Virus record (IMG/VR): IMGVR_UViG_3300010885_035415
Span: 1-34,434 of that record
Source of the DNA: a virus
Strand: one strand, 5' to 3'
Length of the DNA: 34,434 bases
Each line of letters opens with the position of its first letter. The first letter of the stretch is position 1. Position numbers and translations under genes: made by a program. The notes beneath the pieces are model-generated. The model searched no databases. It was not told where the DNA came from and worked only from the letters and a program-made list of their open reading frames with translations. Below, piece after piece: positions 1 to 8,037 of this stretch.

Positions 1-81
1 GGAAAAGAATGGCGACTCCTGTAAAGGCTGTCGATTCATAGATACTTTTTTATTCTGACGAAGGTCTAATGTATTACTCAT
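1..81 (-). CDS. possible N-terminus of a gene running off the left edge (partial, unidentified)
   Basis: An open frame starts with ATG at 79-81 and stays open for 27 codons to the window edge, beginning MSNTLDLRQNKKVSMN. It lies 43 bp beyond the stop of the preceding minus-strand gene, in line with the long leftward operon, and is read in the same direction. No Shine-Dalgarno sequence is evident, but most genes here also lack one. The fragment is too short to recognise a family. It could be a chance open frame. Confidence 0.4.
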   Translation of the reverse strand, partial: MSNTLDLRQNKKVSMNRQPLQESPFFS

Positions 82-124
82 ACATTAATAGTATGATATA
101 ATAAGAGGAAAACCAAGGAAAATC

Positions 125-1441
125 TTACACCTTCTGATCTAAATTATTAGCAATCAATATAGGGCTCTTCTTGTTTCTTTCTTCTGAACCCCATTCAGTA
201 AAGTATAAAGCCTCGTATTCATCTAAGTGGTCTTCTAACCAAAGACCCTCAGCAAATTTGCGTCCTTTATCCGAAAGATTCATATAACGATCAAAATCAG
301 AAGTTATATATTCCAATTGCTGAATAAGATCACTTCCATTTTTAAAACTAACATCAGCACCTTCATAAGTGCAAATGTCCTGGAAAGCGCCTGGCATACC
401 AAATGCACCTGCTTCGATCATCTTAATATTGCTCTTGGACTTATTGAATACATTATCTTGTAAGGGAGCAAACGATGCATTACAATTAGTATCATAAATG
501 CCTTGAGGATAATCAGGAAGAGCCGACCAATCAATATATTCCATTTCACCATTATCAATATAAGGTTTCAGAGCTAATGGATAACAGCCCTTCCAAACAA
601 ATTTAAATTTCTTACGAGCTTTGATAATCTCTTGCACTACATGAGCAAAATCATCATTCATTCCAGTTCTATTGATTACATCAATGTGAGTTCCAGATCC
701 AGCATAAAGAATTCTTGGACGCTTTTTATTCTTTTCGTAAAGATCTATAACACGTTGTTTATTATAGAATCTATCAAGCCAGAACTTAGGAGCGTAATTT
801 GGTATAACTGTAATCTTTTTATTACCTGTCTTATTAATATAATAATCTTTCATGTATTTACAAGTGACGGTAATTTCATCCATCATTTCCATAATACCAA
901 GAATACTCTTTACAATATTTTCATCGACGAATGCATCCTTACATCTATTGTAATCTGGAATATCATCCTTGAATACGATATCATCTACTTCATAAATCAA
1001 ACGAAATCCCATCTGACCACTAGCTTTTTTAAGTTCTGTAATGAATTCTTTCTGTACTGGAGTGGCTTGTCTTTGCATTCTTATCGCCTTTATACCTTGA
1101 TAGAAACGAATATCCATTACCATACAAGTCAAACCAGAAATACAAGCTTTCTGATATTGATTTAAAGCAAATTCTGGCCAAATCATTCTCCAGAAACCAC
1201 AACCACCATAATCTGCATAATAATTTAAAGCTCTAGGTAAAGAGCTTTCAGGCATTTCTATAGGAGGAGGTCCGGGGACGTGTACTGGATTAATAGCCAC
1301 ATACGAATAAGAAGGCATCCCAGGAGGGAGAGAAGGAGGATTTAAAGGAAGTCCTGTATTAACAGCCTTGTATTCAAATACAATTTTATTTTGTAAATTT
1401 ACAGGTGGTGTTGTTTCCGCATTTTTAATTTTTAAGGCCAT
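125..1441 (-). CDS. GT4-type (GT-B fold) glycosyltransferase
   Basis: This 438-residue protein is probably a cytoplasmic retaining glycosyltransferase using a nucleotide sugar. Acceptor and sugar cannot be read from the sequence. Residues about 30-65 are proline-rich and precede an ADYGGCGFWRM segment. The C-terminal half has a GT-B look: a VIPNYAP strand, ILYAGSGTHID at the start of the donor domain, and KMIEAGAFGMPG, which resembles the E-x7-E region of GT4 enzymes. No membrane segment or signal peptide is visible. It follows queE in the leftward operon with a 34-bp gap. That gap holds a TATAAATT octamer, so the gene may also have its own late promoter. Its G+C content looks higher than that of the glycan cluster, closer to conserved phage genes. 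Family assignment is moderately sure; substrate is unknown. Confidence 0.7.
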   Translation of the reverse strand: MALKIKNAETTPPVNLQNKIVFEYKAVNTGLPLNPPSLPPGMPSYSYVAINPVHVPGPPPIEMPESSLPRALNYYADYGGCGFWRMIWPEFALNQYQKACISGLTCMVMDIRFYQGIKAIRMQRQATPVQKEFITELKKASGQMGFRLIYEVDDIVFKDDIPDYNRCKDAFVDENIVKSILGIMEMMDEITVTCKYMKDYYINKTGNKKITVIPNYAPKFWLDRFYNKQRVIDLYEKNKKRPRILYAGSGTHIDVINRTGMNDDFAHVVQEIIKARKKFKFVWKGCYPLALKPYIDNGEMEYIDWSALPDYPQGIYDTNCNASFAPLQDNVFNKSKSNIKMIEAGAFGMPGAFQDICTYEGADVSFKNGSDLIQQLEYITSDFDRYMNLSDKGRKFAEGLWLEDHLDEYEALYFTEWGSEERNKKSPILIANNLDQKV

Positions 1442-1447
1442 ATGTTA

Positions 1448-1455
1448 AATTTATA
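1448..1455 (-). promoter_or_regulatory. candidate T4-type late promoter octamer
   Basis: On the minus strand this reads TATAAATT, seven of eight matches to the T4 late consensus TATAAATA. It ends 6 nt before the ATG of the GT4-type gene. With T4 spacing, transcription would begin at or next to the start codon. In such AT-rich DNA a chance match is quite possible. Confidence 0.3.
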
Positions 1456-1475
1456 AGCTACCGTCTAAAAATCAA

Positions 1476-2249
1476 TCAGACCTTAAGAGCTTTATTCCAA
1501 ATTAACAATTGTAATCTTGGACTAAAATTAACATGCATTGCTTTTGCGTACTCTGCAACTGCTGGTGCGTTTTTTACATGTTCTTCTCTAGAACCACAAC
1601 AAGGCATAAACCAAATACGATCTCTATCCACGTTAATGAAATTAGGATCTTGAACATACTTTTGCCAAATTTCTTCAATATCTTCTGACTTATTAATAAC
1701 AAACTTAAATCCTGAACCGTTCCTTGCGTGCCATTTGAGGACTTCTGGATTATAGGTTTTGTCTTCTGGGTCTCCGTTGGAACGAAGTTTAGGAGAGGTT
1801 GTAAAAGTGGCTTTAAAAGCATCTTTCCAAACTGTATCTGGTAATAGAGTAGCATTAGTTTCAAAATCTATACGTGGTACAATTTTATATCTTGTTATAA
1901 AGGCTTGAATAAATTTAATCAATTGCTTCTGCTGAATAAGGGGTTCTCCACCTGTAAGCTTTAAAATAGCATTATGGGCTAAGTGATCAATATAACCATT
2001 ATCTTCCATGAGTTGAAAGATTTCTGCGAACGTCATCTTGTTCTTCACCGTCCAAGAAACAAATGAATCACAACCATTTGGTGAGTCTTCTGAAGCAAAG
2101 CCTATACAAGTAAGATTACACATAGACATACGCATAAAGACTGAAGGTACTCCTATATACTCTCCCTCTCCTTCAATTGTATAAAATATTTTATCATCCG
2201 ATAGGAATAGTGTTTCTTGGTTAATATCAATTAAAGAATTCATTGTCAT
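1476..2249 (-). CDS. queE: 7-carboxy-7-deazaguanine synthase-like radical SAM protein (QueE)
   Basis: QueE converts 6-carboxytetrahydropterin to 7-carboxy-7-deazaguanine on the queuosine/7-deazaguanine pathway. Seen in this 257-aa protein: FYTIEGEGEYIGVPSVFMR (residues 22-40), which matches the QueE opening, a cysteine cluster C44-x3-C48-x11-C60, and TGGEP at 99-103, a radical SAM SAM-binding motif. The canonical radical SAM cluster is CxxxCxxC. Here the third cysteine seems displaced by an 11-residue insertion, and residue 51 is Phe. No queC, queD, folE or DNA transglycosylase lies in the window, so phage DNA modification cannot be concluded; the product might instead feed host preQ0 or preQ1. 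It lies 13 bp downstream of gene 46 in the same operon. I am confident of the family and less so of the exact activity. Confidence 0.82.
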   Translation of the reverse strand: MTMNSLIDINQETLFLSDDKIFYTIEGEGEYIGVPSVFMRMSMCNLTCIGFASEDSPNGCDSFVSWTVKNKMTFAEIFQLMEDNGYIDHLAHNAILKLTGGEPLIQQKQLIKFIQAFITRYKIVPRIDFETNATLLPDTVWKDAFKATFTTSPKLRSNGDPEDKTYNPEVLKWHARNGSGFKFVINKSEDIEEIWQKYVQDPNFINVDRDRIWFMPCCGSREEHVKNAPAVAEYAKAMHVNFSPRLQLLIWNKALKV

Positions 2250-2262
2250 ATTTTAATATATT

Positions 2263-4074
2263 TTAATCTAACATCAACTGTGTTTTGCCGTTTATCTTTT
2301 CTAGTTGAATAATATTATCTAAACCGTTTTTGATAACGGATTTATTATGTGATACTATATAAATAGACTCTCCGTAATCCTCTACTCTATTTTTTAATAT
2401 TTCTAATATCTTTTCTGCTCCTTTTTCATCTACAGCAGAATCTAATAATTCATCATACATACTAAGAGAAAAGGATGTGCCTGTTTGTGTTCTTAATACA
2501 TCCTGGAACATAAAAAGAATAGCCAAGTCTATACGCTTTCTTTCACCACCGCTAAAATTGAAATAAGAACATTCCTTGCCTTGATCATTGTGTATTGATT
2601 CTTCAAATACTTCATTAAATTCACATTTGCAAGGAGCTTCCAATATATGCAAATAATGGTTAAGTCTGGAATTTAAAAGATTTAACATCTTTTTAATAAT
2701 GTAAGTTTTTACACCTTCTTCCGAAACAACATATTTAGCAGTGTCTAAAATAGTTAATTTCTTTTGTATTGCTTGTATTTGTTTTTCTGATTCTAAAATT
2801 TCTACTTCTATGTTATCTATAAGTTCTAATATACCATCTTTTTCATTTCTTAATATAGAAATTTCTTCAAGAATCTCATTATTTCGTTTTTCTAATTGAC
2901 TTAATTCTTGTACAGCAAGAGCTAAGTCACCCTTGTCTTTATTAAGAATTTTTATCTTTTGTCTAGTAGTTGTAATAGCAGATTCTACTTTAGATTCTTT
3001 TTTATTTAAATCTTCTAAAGATTTTCTTAAAGGTTCTTTTTTATCTTGAAGAGGTATTAATTTGTCTTCTATTTCTTTTAAACAATCTTCTAAATTAGCA
3101 TTTTCATCATACTTTCTTTTACACGTAGGACAAGAAGAATCGGTTTTTAATTTTTGTTTCTGTCTTTCTAAATTACCCAATTCATAATTGGTTTGTAATA
3201 ATTCTGTATTGATATCTGATATAGACTTTTTAACTTTCTTTAAACCTTCTTCTAGAGCTACTAAATCAGATTCTTTGCTCTCTAACTCTGTGTCCAAATC
3301 ATCAATCTTCTTCTTTACCGAATCTTGATTGGATACATTTTTAATCTTTTGATTATTAACTTCTATTTTATCTTTTAAAGCTAGTATTTTATTGTTTTTT
3401 GCTTCTTCATTTTTATCTGCTTGGCTCTTATAGAGCTTTAAATTTCTTTGTTGATCTATAAATTTAGTCGCAATTATATCATTTTCTTTTTTAACATCAT
3501 TATAATCCGATCTTGCTTGTAAAAGCATTTGGCCGAAAATACCAAGATTTAAAATACCTTCTACAAATTTTCTCTTATCTACCTTCTTTTGAGCCATAAA
3601 AGGTAATGTATTATTAGCAGTCATAATAACTGCATTTTGAAATACCTCTTCATTAGCTCCAATTAATTCTTTAATAAATTCATTGGTTTCTGGCATAGTT
3701 GAATGAGTTTCATCAACATCACCTTTATTTAAATGTTTAATTATAGAAACCTTACTAGGGTCTAAAGATCTTTTAAGGGTGTAAGGAGTATGAATAGATC
3801 CGTTATTTACAATAAAATTTAAAATTACTTCACAACCTTTTTTTGATTGATGATGTATAACTTTATCCTTTTTAATATCTCTTATAGTATTACCAAATAA
3901 ACACCAGTATAAAGATTCAATTATGGTACTTTTACCGACACCATTGCGTCCACCCTTGTCCTTATTCTCACCGGTAATAAGATTAATACCAGAAGTAAAA
4001 TTTAATTCTATAGGATTTTCTCCTACAGATAGAAAATTTTGTATTTTTACAGAATTAAACTGAATTTTTCTCAT
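2263..4074 (-). CDS. 46: gp46-like recombination endonuclease subunit (Rad50/SbcC family)
   Basis: This is the ATPase subunit of the T4 gp46/gp47 complex, which resects double-strand ends for recombination-dependent replication and degrades host DNA. The 603-residue protein has a Walker A GRNGVGKST (42-50) and a long charged coiled-coil region (about 195-445) broken by a zinc-hook CPTC (315-318). The ABC signature FSGGERKR (507-514) and Walker B region LSMYDELLD (537-545) follow. The hook pairs two coiled coils through zinc, as in Rad50. The start ATG is the only one giving the full first strand before Walker A. The unusual feature is position: its partner gene 47 lies 11.6 kb upstream in the same operon instead of next door. 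The next gene, queE, starts 13 bp downstream. Identification is firm. Confidence 0.95.
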   Translation of the reverse strand: MRKIQFNSVKIQNFLSVGENPIELNFTSGINLITGENKDKGGRNGVGKSTIIESLYWCLFGNTIRDIKKDKVIHHQSKKGCEVILNFIVNNGSIHTPYTLKRSLDPSKVSIIKHLNKGDVDETHSTMPETNEFIKELIGANEEVFQNAVIMTANNTLPFMAQKKVDKRKFVEGILNLGIFGQMLLQARSDYNDVKKENDIIATKFIDQQRNLKLYKSQADKNEEAKNNKILALKDKIEVNNQKIKNVSNQDSVKKKIDDLDTELESKESDLVALEEGLKKVKKSISDINTELLQTNYELGNLERQKQKLKTDSSCPTCKRKYDENANLEDCLKEIEDKLIPLQDKKEPLRKSLEDLNKKESKVESAITTTRQKIKILNKDKGDLALAVQELSQLEKRNNEILEEISILRNEKDGILELIDNIEVEILESEKQIQAIQKKLTILDTAKYVVSEEGVKTYIIKKMLNLLNSRLNHYLHILEAPCKCEFNEVFEESIHNDQGKECSYFNFSGGERKRIDLAILFMFQDVLRTQTGTSFSLSMYDELLDSAVDEKGAEKILEILKNRVEDYGESIYIVSHNKSVIKNGLDNIIQLEKINGKTQLMLD

Positions 4075-4110
4075 TAAAAATAATTGTACTTTAGTTCAAA
4101 GTAAATTCAA

Positions 4111-5085
4111 TTATTTTTTATAAAAATCCAACCAATACTCTATCATTTCTTGCATTAGATCATCAAAAGAATATTCTAGTTTCCATCCTAATTGAGTTCT
4201 TATCTTTGTAGAATCACCTTTTAGATATTTTAACTCTTCTGGTCTCAAGAACTTAGGATTTTGAACTATATATTTTTCATAATTAAGATCTAATTTAGAA
4301 AAAACTAAATCAACCATTTCTCTTACAGAATGGGTTTCCATAGTAGAAACTACAAAATCATCCGGTTTATCATTGTTTATGATCAAATGCATAGCTTTGA
4401 CATAATCTTTAGAATGACCCCAGTCTCTGTAAGAATCCATATTGCCCAATTCAAGCTTATCTAACAAACCTAATTTGATTTGTACTGCACCTTTAACTAC
4501 TTTATTTGTTACAAAGTTAGAACCTCTTCTGGGTGATTCATGGTTAAATAAAATACCATTACTAGCATGTAACTTGTAAGAATTTCTATAATTTCTTACT
4601 ATATTATATGCAAAAACTTTTGAACATCCGTAAGGACTAACCGGAGACATGGGTGTGGTTTCTCTCTGGAAACCATCTGAGTCAACAGAATTACCAAACA
4701 TCTCAGAAGAACTTGCTTGATAATATCTTGCAGCTGGGCAAGAATTTTTATAAGCTTCTAGAATATTTAATACACCTAATGAGTTTGATAAGACGGTTGT
4801 CTGGGGAACATCAAAACTAATTCTAACATGGCTTTGAGCTGCTAAATTATAAATTTCATCAGGTTGAATGTCACGAATCAATTTTTCTAAACCACTTTGA
4901 TCTAATAAATCACCATATTGTATATGTAATCTATTTCTTGTTTCGTCTGTGAATCTGCTTTGCTGATTTTCACAGACAGAATTTCTTCTTATTATTCCAT
5001 AAACCTCATATCCAAGATTTAAGAGATGTTCTGCAAGATAAGAACCATCTTGCCCGTTGATGCCTGTTATGAATGCTTTTTTCAT
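4111..5085 (-). CDS. gmd: GDP-mannose 4,6-dehydratase
   Basis: This extended short-chain dehydrogenase turns GDP-D-mannose into GDP-4-keto-6-deoxy-D-mannose, the branch point for GDP-L-fucose, GDP-rhamnose and GDP-perosamine. The 324-aa protein has the NADP-binding loop TGINGQDG (7-14), SSSEMFG (125-131), and the catalytic pair Y152-x3-K156 in SPYGCSK. NHESPRRG (181-188) and DSYRDWGHSKDYV (217-229) are GMD hallmarks that separate it from dTDP-glucose dehydratases. The length is a little short of typical GMD (about 340-370). It is the last glycan gene before gene 46 (36-bp gap). The adjacent aminotransferase and acyltransferase suggest an amino-sugar branch. The GT10- and GT11-like genes suggest a fucose branch. 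No clear GDP-fucose synthase is present, so that step would need a host or distant phage gene. Confidence 0.92.
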   Translation of the reverse strand: MKKAFITGINGQDGSYLAEHLLNLGYEVYGIIRRNSVCENQQSRFTDETRNRLHIQYGDLLDQSGLEKLIRDIQPDEIYNLAAQSHVRISFDVPQTTVLSNSLGVLNILEAYKNSCPAARYYQASSSEMFGNSVDSDGFQRETTPMSPVSPYGCSKVFAYNIVRNYRNSYKLHASNGILFNHESPRRGSNFVTNKVVKGAVQIKLGLLDKLELGNMDSYRDWGHSKDYVKAMHLIINNDKPDDFVVSTMETHSVREMVDLVFSKLDLNYEKYIVQNPKFLRPEELKYLKGDSTKIRTQLGWKLEYSFDDLMQEMIEYWLDFYKK

Positions 5086-5086
5086 A

Positions 5087-5674
5087 TTATTTAAATATTT
5101 CCATTTGAGTTAAATCTGGCCAGTCTTTGACGTTCCATTGTCTGGGAGGAGTATTTACAGCTACTGAAAGTTTGTCAAGACCTAATTGAGCTGTTTCTGG
5201 TGTCATATAATAATGATAACCAGCTGTGTCTATGTTTTGCTCTCTCCACGGAACATTGGGTATTCTTCCGTCATAGGACATTTTTTTTATTTGAGTAGCT
5301 GCTAGAGAATCATCTAAAAGAAGAACTCCTCCTCTTCCTAAAGAAAGATGTTTTTGATATTGAAAACTAATACCCATGAATGTTCCGGGTATATAACTAT
5401 TAGGTTTCCAAAGAACTGCTGCGTCTATTATATTTTCTGTTATATAATAATAGTCTTTCCATTCTTCATCTTTCCAATTTAGTTTAATTTTTAATTTATT
5501 TGCTAAAAAAGGAATAGAGAGATAGGTGTGTTTGGGAACTGATATACTATCTACAGATGTATATCTTAAAGCCAATTCTATTCCATGAGTACAACTATCA
5601 ATTGCTATGGCAAAAGGTGCACCAAAAAATTCTGCTATTTTGTTTTCAAATTCTGTTACTGTATTAAAATTCAT
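5087..5674 (-). CDS. short DegT/DnrJ/EryC1/StrS-type PLP sugar aminotransferase
   Basis: Family members transfer an amino group to a keto-sugar nucleotide using PLP. At 195 residues this is about half the usual 360-400. The large-domain core is recognisable: DSCTHGIELAL (26-36) matches the PLP-phosphate loop, IIDAA (82-86) carries the likely pyridine-binding Asp84, and SFQYQKHLSLGRGG (103-116) carries the probable Schiff-base Lys108. The sequence ends soon after an ETAQLGLDKL helix (160-169), so the C-terminal small domain seems missing. The reading frame is intact and tightly packed between gmd (1-bp gap) and an acyltransferase (11-bp overlap), which argues for a functional minimal form and not decay. 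With gmd this would make GDP-perosamine-like sugars. That is inference from context; activity is uncertain. Confidence 0.72.
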   Translation of the reverse strand: MNFNTVTEFENKIAEFFGAPFAIAIDSCTHGIELALRYTSVDSISVPKHTYLSIPFLANKLKIKLNWKDEEWKDYYYITENIIDAAVLWKPNSYIPGTFMGISFQYQKHLSLGRGGVLLLDDSLAATQIKKMSYDGRIPNVPWREQNIDTAGYHYYMTPETAQLGLDKLSVAVNTPPRQWNVKDWPDLTQMEIFK

Positions 5675-6188
5675 ATCCTAATTTTTTAGCTCTCTCTATT
5701 ATTTTATCTCCGTTCAAAACTTTTTCAAGTTTTGCTGGATTTCCTTTATAAACTCCCCATTCCACTGTATCTCCAATTAAAAGGCTTCCGGCTGCTAATA
5801 ATACACCTTTTCTTAAAATAGAACCAGGTAATACGATAGAATTGGTTCCTATATTTGAAAATTCCTCCATTATTATAGGTTCTATAATTTGTTTTCCTTT
5901 CAATTCTTGTGGAATCATAGCTCCAAATAATCCACTTTCATCAAATCTATCCGAACCACAAACTATGCGAGCGCCAGCCATTATATTATTAAAACCCAAA
6001 GCACGAAATTTAGCGTTTTTACCTCCTATACAAGTAACATAAGGACTAATATGAATATAATTTCCTAAAGTAATTTTAGTTGTACAGTAAAATCCTTTAT
6101 CTATTGCTACGTGATTGCCGATAATTGTATGATCTTTTTGTTTAAAAACAACATCATTATCAATTATTACGTCTTCTCCCATTTTCAT
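5664..6188 (-). CDS. left-handed beta-helix (hexapeptide) acyltransferase
   Basis: It is probably a CoA-dependent O- or N-acetyltransferase acting on a sugar. The 174-aa sequence shows imperfect hexapeptide turns with hydrophobic i positions: TIIGNHVAIDKG (21-32), ITLGNYIHISPYVTCIGG (39-56) and SNIGTNSIVLPGSILRKG. The likely catalytic His46 sits in NYIHISPY. A loop rich in Phe and Gly (about 62-95) interrupts the helix, as in xenobiotic and sugar acetyltransferases. It overlaps the aminotransferase by 11 bp, so the two are probably translationally coupled. A matching trio (dehydratase, aminotransferase, acetyltransferase) makes GDP-N-acetylperosamine in bacteria such as Caulobacter and E. coli O157, which suggests N-acetylation of the amino sugar. 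An alternative is O-acetylation of a finished glycan. Confidence 0.8.
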   Translation of the reverse strand: MKMGEDVIIDNDVVFKQKDHTIIGNHVAIDKGFYCTTKITLGNYIHISPYVTCIGGKNAKFRALGFNNIMAGARIVCGSDRFDESGLFGAMIPQELKGKQIIEPIIMEEFSNIGTNSIVLPGSILRKGVLLAAGSLLIGDTVEWGVYKGNPAKLEKVLNGDKIIERAKKLGYEF

Positions 6189-6800
6189 TTAATTCTGTGT
6201 CCAAGATTCCCAAACAAATGAATAATTGAATTTATTTGTAAAGTTATTTTCTATCAATTTGTTTTGTATTGATTTGCGTTTTTCTTCACATTTATCTATA
6301 CCTAAATGAAATTGAATTTGAATATTTTTAAATTTCTTGATCAAACCCTTTGAAATTATATTTTCTAATACATCATATTCACTACCTTCTATATTAATTT
6401 GAATTAAATCTATATCAGAATCTATAAGATTCCAAGTTTTAAATATAGTTTCAATGGTGTTAAATTTAACGGACGTTTGAATTCCACTATTATTATATAT
6501 AGATGTCTGATCGCCTTGAATAAAAATAACATCTTCTTTATCTTCCAATCCTATAGCAACATTTAATAAATGAATTTTGTTATTTTCAGAAAAATTTTCA
6601 ACTAATGAATTATAAAAATCTGATATAGGTTCTATAATATAGATATAAGGATTGTATTTTTCTACTATTTGTTTAACCCATACACCAGAATAACCACCTA
6701 AGTCAATAACAATAGATTGTTCGTTTAAATCATAAATCACATTGTGCGTGTTATCACCATTATCTTGAATCCATCTATTAAGTTCATTAGAATCTAACAT
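6189..6800 (-). CDS. FkbM-family SAM-dependent methyltransferase
   Basis: It is probably an O-methyltransferase on a sugar, as for many FkbM members in glycan clusters. The 203-aa protein has a SAM-binding motif I VIDLGGYSGVW (31-41), an acidic end of beta-2 (IIEP, 55-58), and INIEGSEYDVL (135-145), the family's conserved EGxE region. No membrane segment is present. It abuts the acyltransferase with no spare base (stop at 6189, next start at 6188) and lies 5 bp from the cupin gene. That fits one co-expressed sugar-tailoring unit. The family is sure; which hydroxyl is methylated cannot be seen. Methylation often caps the terminal residue of a chain and blocks extension; that is inference here. 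Confidence 0.82.
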   Translation of the reverse strand: MLDSNELNRWIQDNGDNTHNVIYDLNEQSIVIDLGGYSGVWVKQIVEKYNPYIYIIEPISDFYNSLVENFSENNKIHLLNVAIGLEDKEDVIFIQGDQTSIYNNSGIQTSVKFNTIETIFKTWNLIDSDIDLIQINIEGSEYDVLENIISKGLIKKFKNIQIQFHLGIDKCEEKRKSIQNKLIENNFTNKFNYSFVWESWTQN

Positions 6801-6805
6801 AATTT

Positions 6806-7216
6806 TTATAAAAATGTTTTATCTAATTCTTGTCCTTCATAAGGACCTGTTTTGTATTCATAAACAATTGTATCTTCTTCCAAAGAAACATAATTGTGTC
6901 CGCCATAAAGAGTAAAACTAGCATCTCCTGGGTTTAATATTTCTTCAGAAATAATTGTATCATCAATATCGTATAATAAGCATTTGACTTTTCCTTTAAT
7001 AACAACCCAACTCTCTTGAGCTATTTGTTTTTCATGAACTCTCTTTTTTTCTATATGCTTATGTGGTTTAAAAGTCTTGTCTATTGGCAATTTAAGAGTT
7101 GCACATTGAATAAAATTCTCTTCTGGTACAACATCTGTTCTGCCTGTAATTTCTTCTAAACGGTTGATTATATGCAGTAATTTATTAGGTTCTATTTTTG
7201 AGTATATATATTTCAT
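6806..7216 (-). CDS. cupin-fold protein, possibly a sugar-modifying enzyme
   Basis: This 136-aa protein has a single cupin barrel. PHKHIEKK (51-58) gives the metal-site His52 and His54, ESWVVIKGKVKCLLYD (68-83) gives Glu68 and the G-x-hydrophobic turn, and GGHNYVSL (105-112) gives His107. The four ligands suggest a bound metal. The C-terminal KTGPYEGQELDKTF recalls the WbuC-type cupins found in O-antigen clusters. It does not show the RGxHAHK motif of FdtA-type 3,4-ketoisomerases, so I prefer a WbuC-like assignment. WbuC function is not well known. It overlaps the GT11 gene by 4 bp and precedes the FkbM gene by 5 bp. A role in sugar synthesis or repair is inferred from the neighbours. Confidence 0.68.
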   Translation of the reverse strand: MKYIYSKIEPNKLLHIINRLEEITGRTDVVPEENFIQCATLKLPIDKTFKPHKHIEKKRVHEKQIAQESWVVIKGKVKCLLYDIDDTIISEEILNPGDASFTLYGGHNYVSLEEDTIVYEYKTGPYEGQELDKTFL

Positions 7217-8022
7217 ATTTTAATCCATGTTTCTGGTATTATATCATGAGTTTGAAAATTTGCAAATGCCGGCCCAAACCAATTACTAGGACCAACTACT
7301 ATTTTATTAGGATTATTATTTAACCAAGCCCCCCACCATCCAAAAGATGAGTTACATATTACATTGTTTTGACATAAAGTCATCATGTAAAGCTCCATAT
7401 AATCTTTATTATTTTCTACAAAAATAAATTTATTACCATTAAATATTTGTTTACACCACTCTATATCATCACTAAATATAAAATATTTGTCTGTTGTATT
7501 TTTAGTTAAATCTATTGCTTGTTTATAATATTCAACAGACTGTACTGGGTGGTGATCTGGTAATCTTACATAATCACCCCTTCTGACATGGATAGATGAA
7601 ATTCTTTTATTAAAAATAATTGGATATTTTTCTAATATATAATTAATAATTTCATCTGTTGGCCTAAAATTATATTTTATTAAATTTTCATATCCTTTAA
7701 AATATTTTTCGCTTTGAAAAAAACCTGAAACGAGTTTATTTTCTTCTGTAAAATCTATTTCTTCGTAATGAAATGGATATTCACAAGATGTTGTATCTGA
7801 AGGAATTGGAAAATTATTAAGATTTTTAAAGATATTAAGATTTTTATAATCAAAACAATAATCTATTTTTGGATTATAAATTGAATCTTCGTTCAAATAT
7901 TTGAGTTGTTCATCTATATTTAAAAAGGATACACTAGTATTTCTTTTTTTGGCAATAGCAGTTATAGCTGCTATTTGAAACATCATATTACATAATCCAC
8001 CCTTTAAATTACAAAAAATCAT
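7213..8022 (-). CDS. GT11 family glycosyltransferase (alpha-1,2-fucosyltransferase-like)
   Basis: GT11 enzymes transfer L-fucose from GDP-fucose in alpha-1,2 linkage, the step that makes the H blood-group antigen. The 269-aa sequence has an N-terminal KGGLCNMMFQIAAITA (7-22), matching the GGLGNQMFQ opening. The signature HVRRGDY (145-151) has both arginines, and the C-terminal motif is NSSFGWWGAWLN (224-235). FFQSEKYFKGYE (101-112) is shared almost exactly with the second GT11-like gene at 11903-12706, so the two are probably old paralogues. The 4-bp overlap with the cupin gene suggests coupling. GMD in the cluster provides the GDP-fucose precursor, but GDP-fucose synthase is not visible. The family call is strong; GDP-fucose as donor is likely but not proven. 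Confidence 0.86.
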   Translation of the reverse strand: MIFCNLKGGLCNMMFQIAAITAIAKKRNTSVSFLNIDEQLKYLNEDSIYNPKIDYCFDYKNLNIFKNLNNFPIPSDTTSCEYPFHYEEIDFTEENKLVSGFFQSEKYFKGYENLIKYNFRPTDEIINYILEKYPIIFNKRISSIHVRRGDYVRLPDHHPVQSVEYYKQAIDLTKNTTDKYFIFSDDIEWCKQIFNGNKFIFVENNKDYMELYMMTLCQNNVICNSSFGWWGAWLNNNPNKIVVGPSNWFGPAFANFQTHDIIPETWIKI

Positions 8023-8037
8023 ATTTAAAATTCTATA

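Noticed and set aside
632-1165. 177-codon open frame on the plus strand
   Set aside because: It lies wholly inside and antisense to the GT4-type gene, has a low-complexity Ile/Asn/Ser translation and no family pattern.
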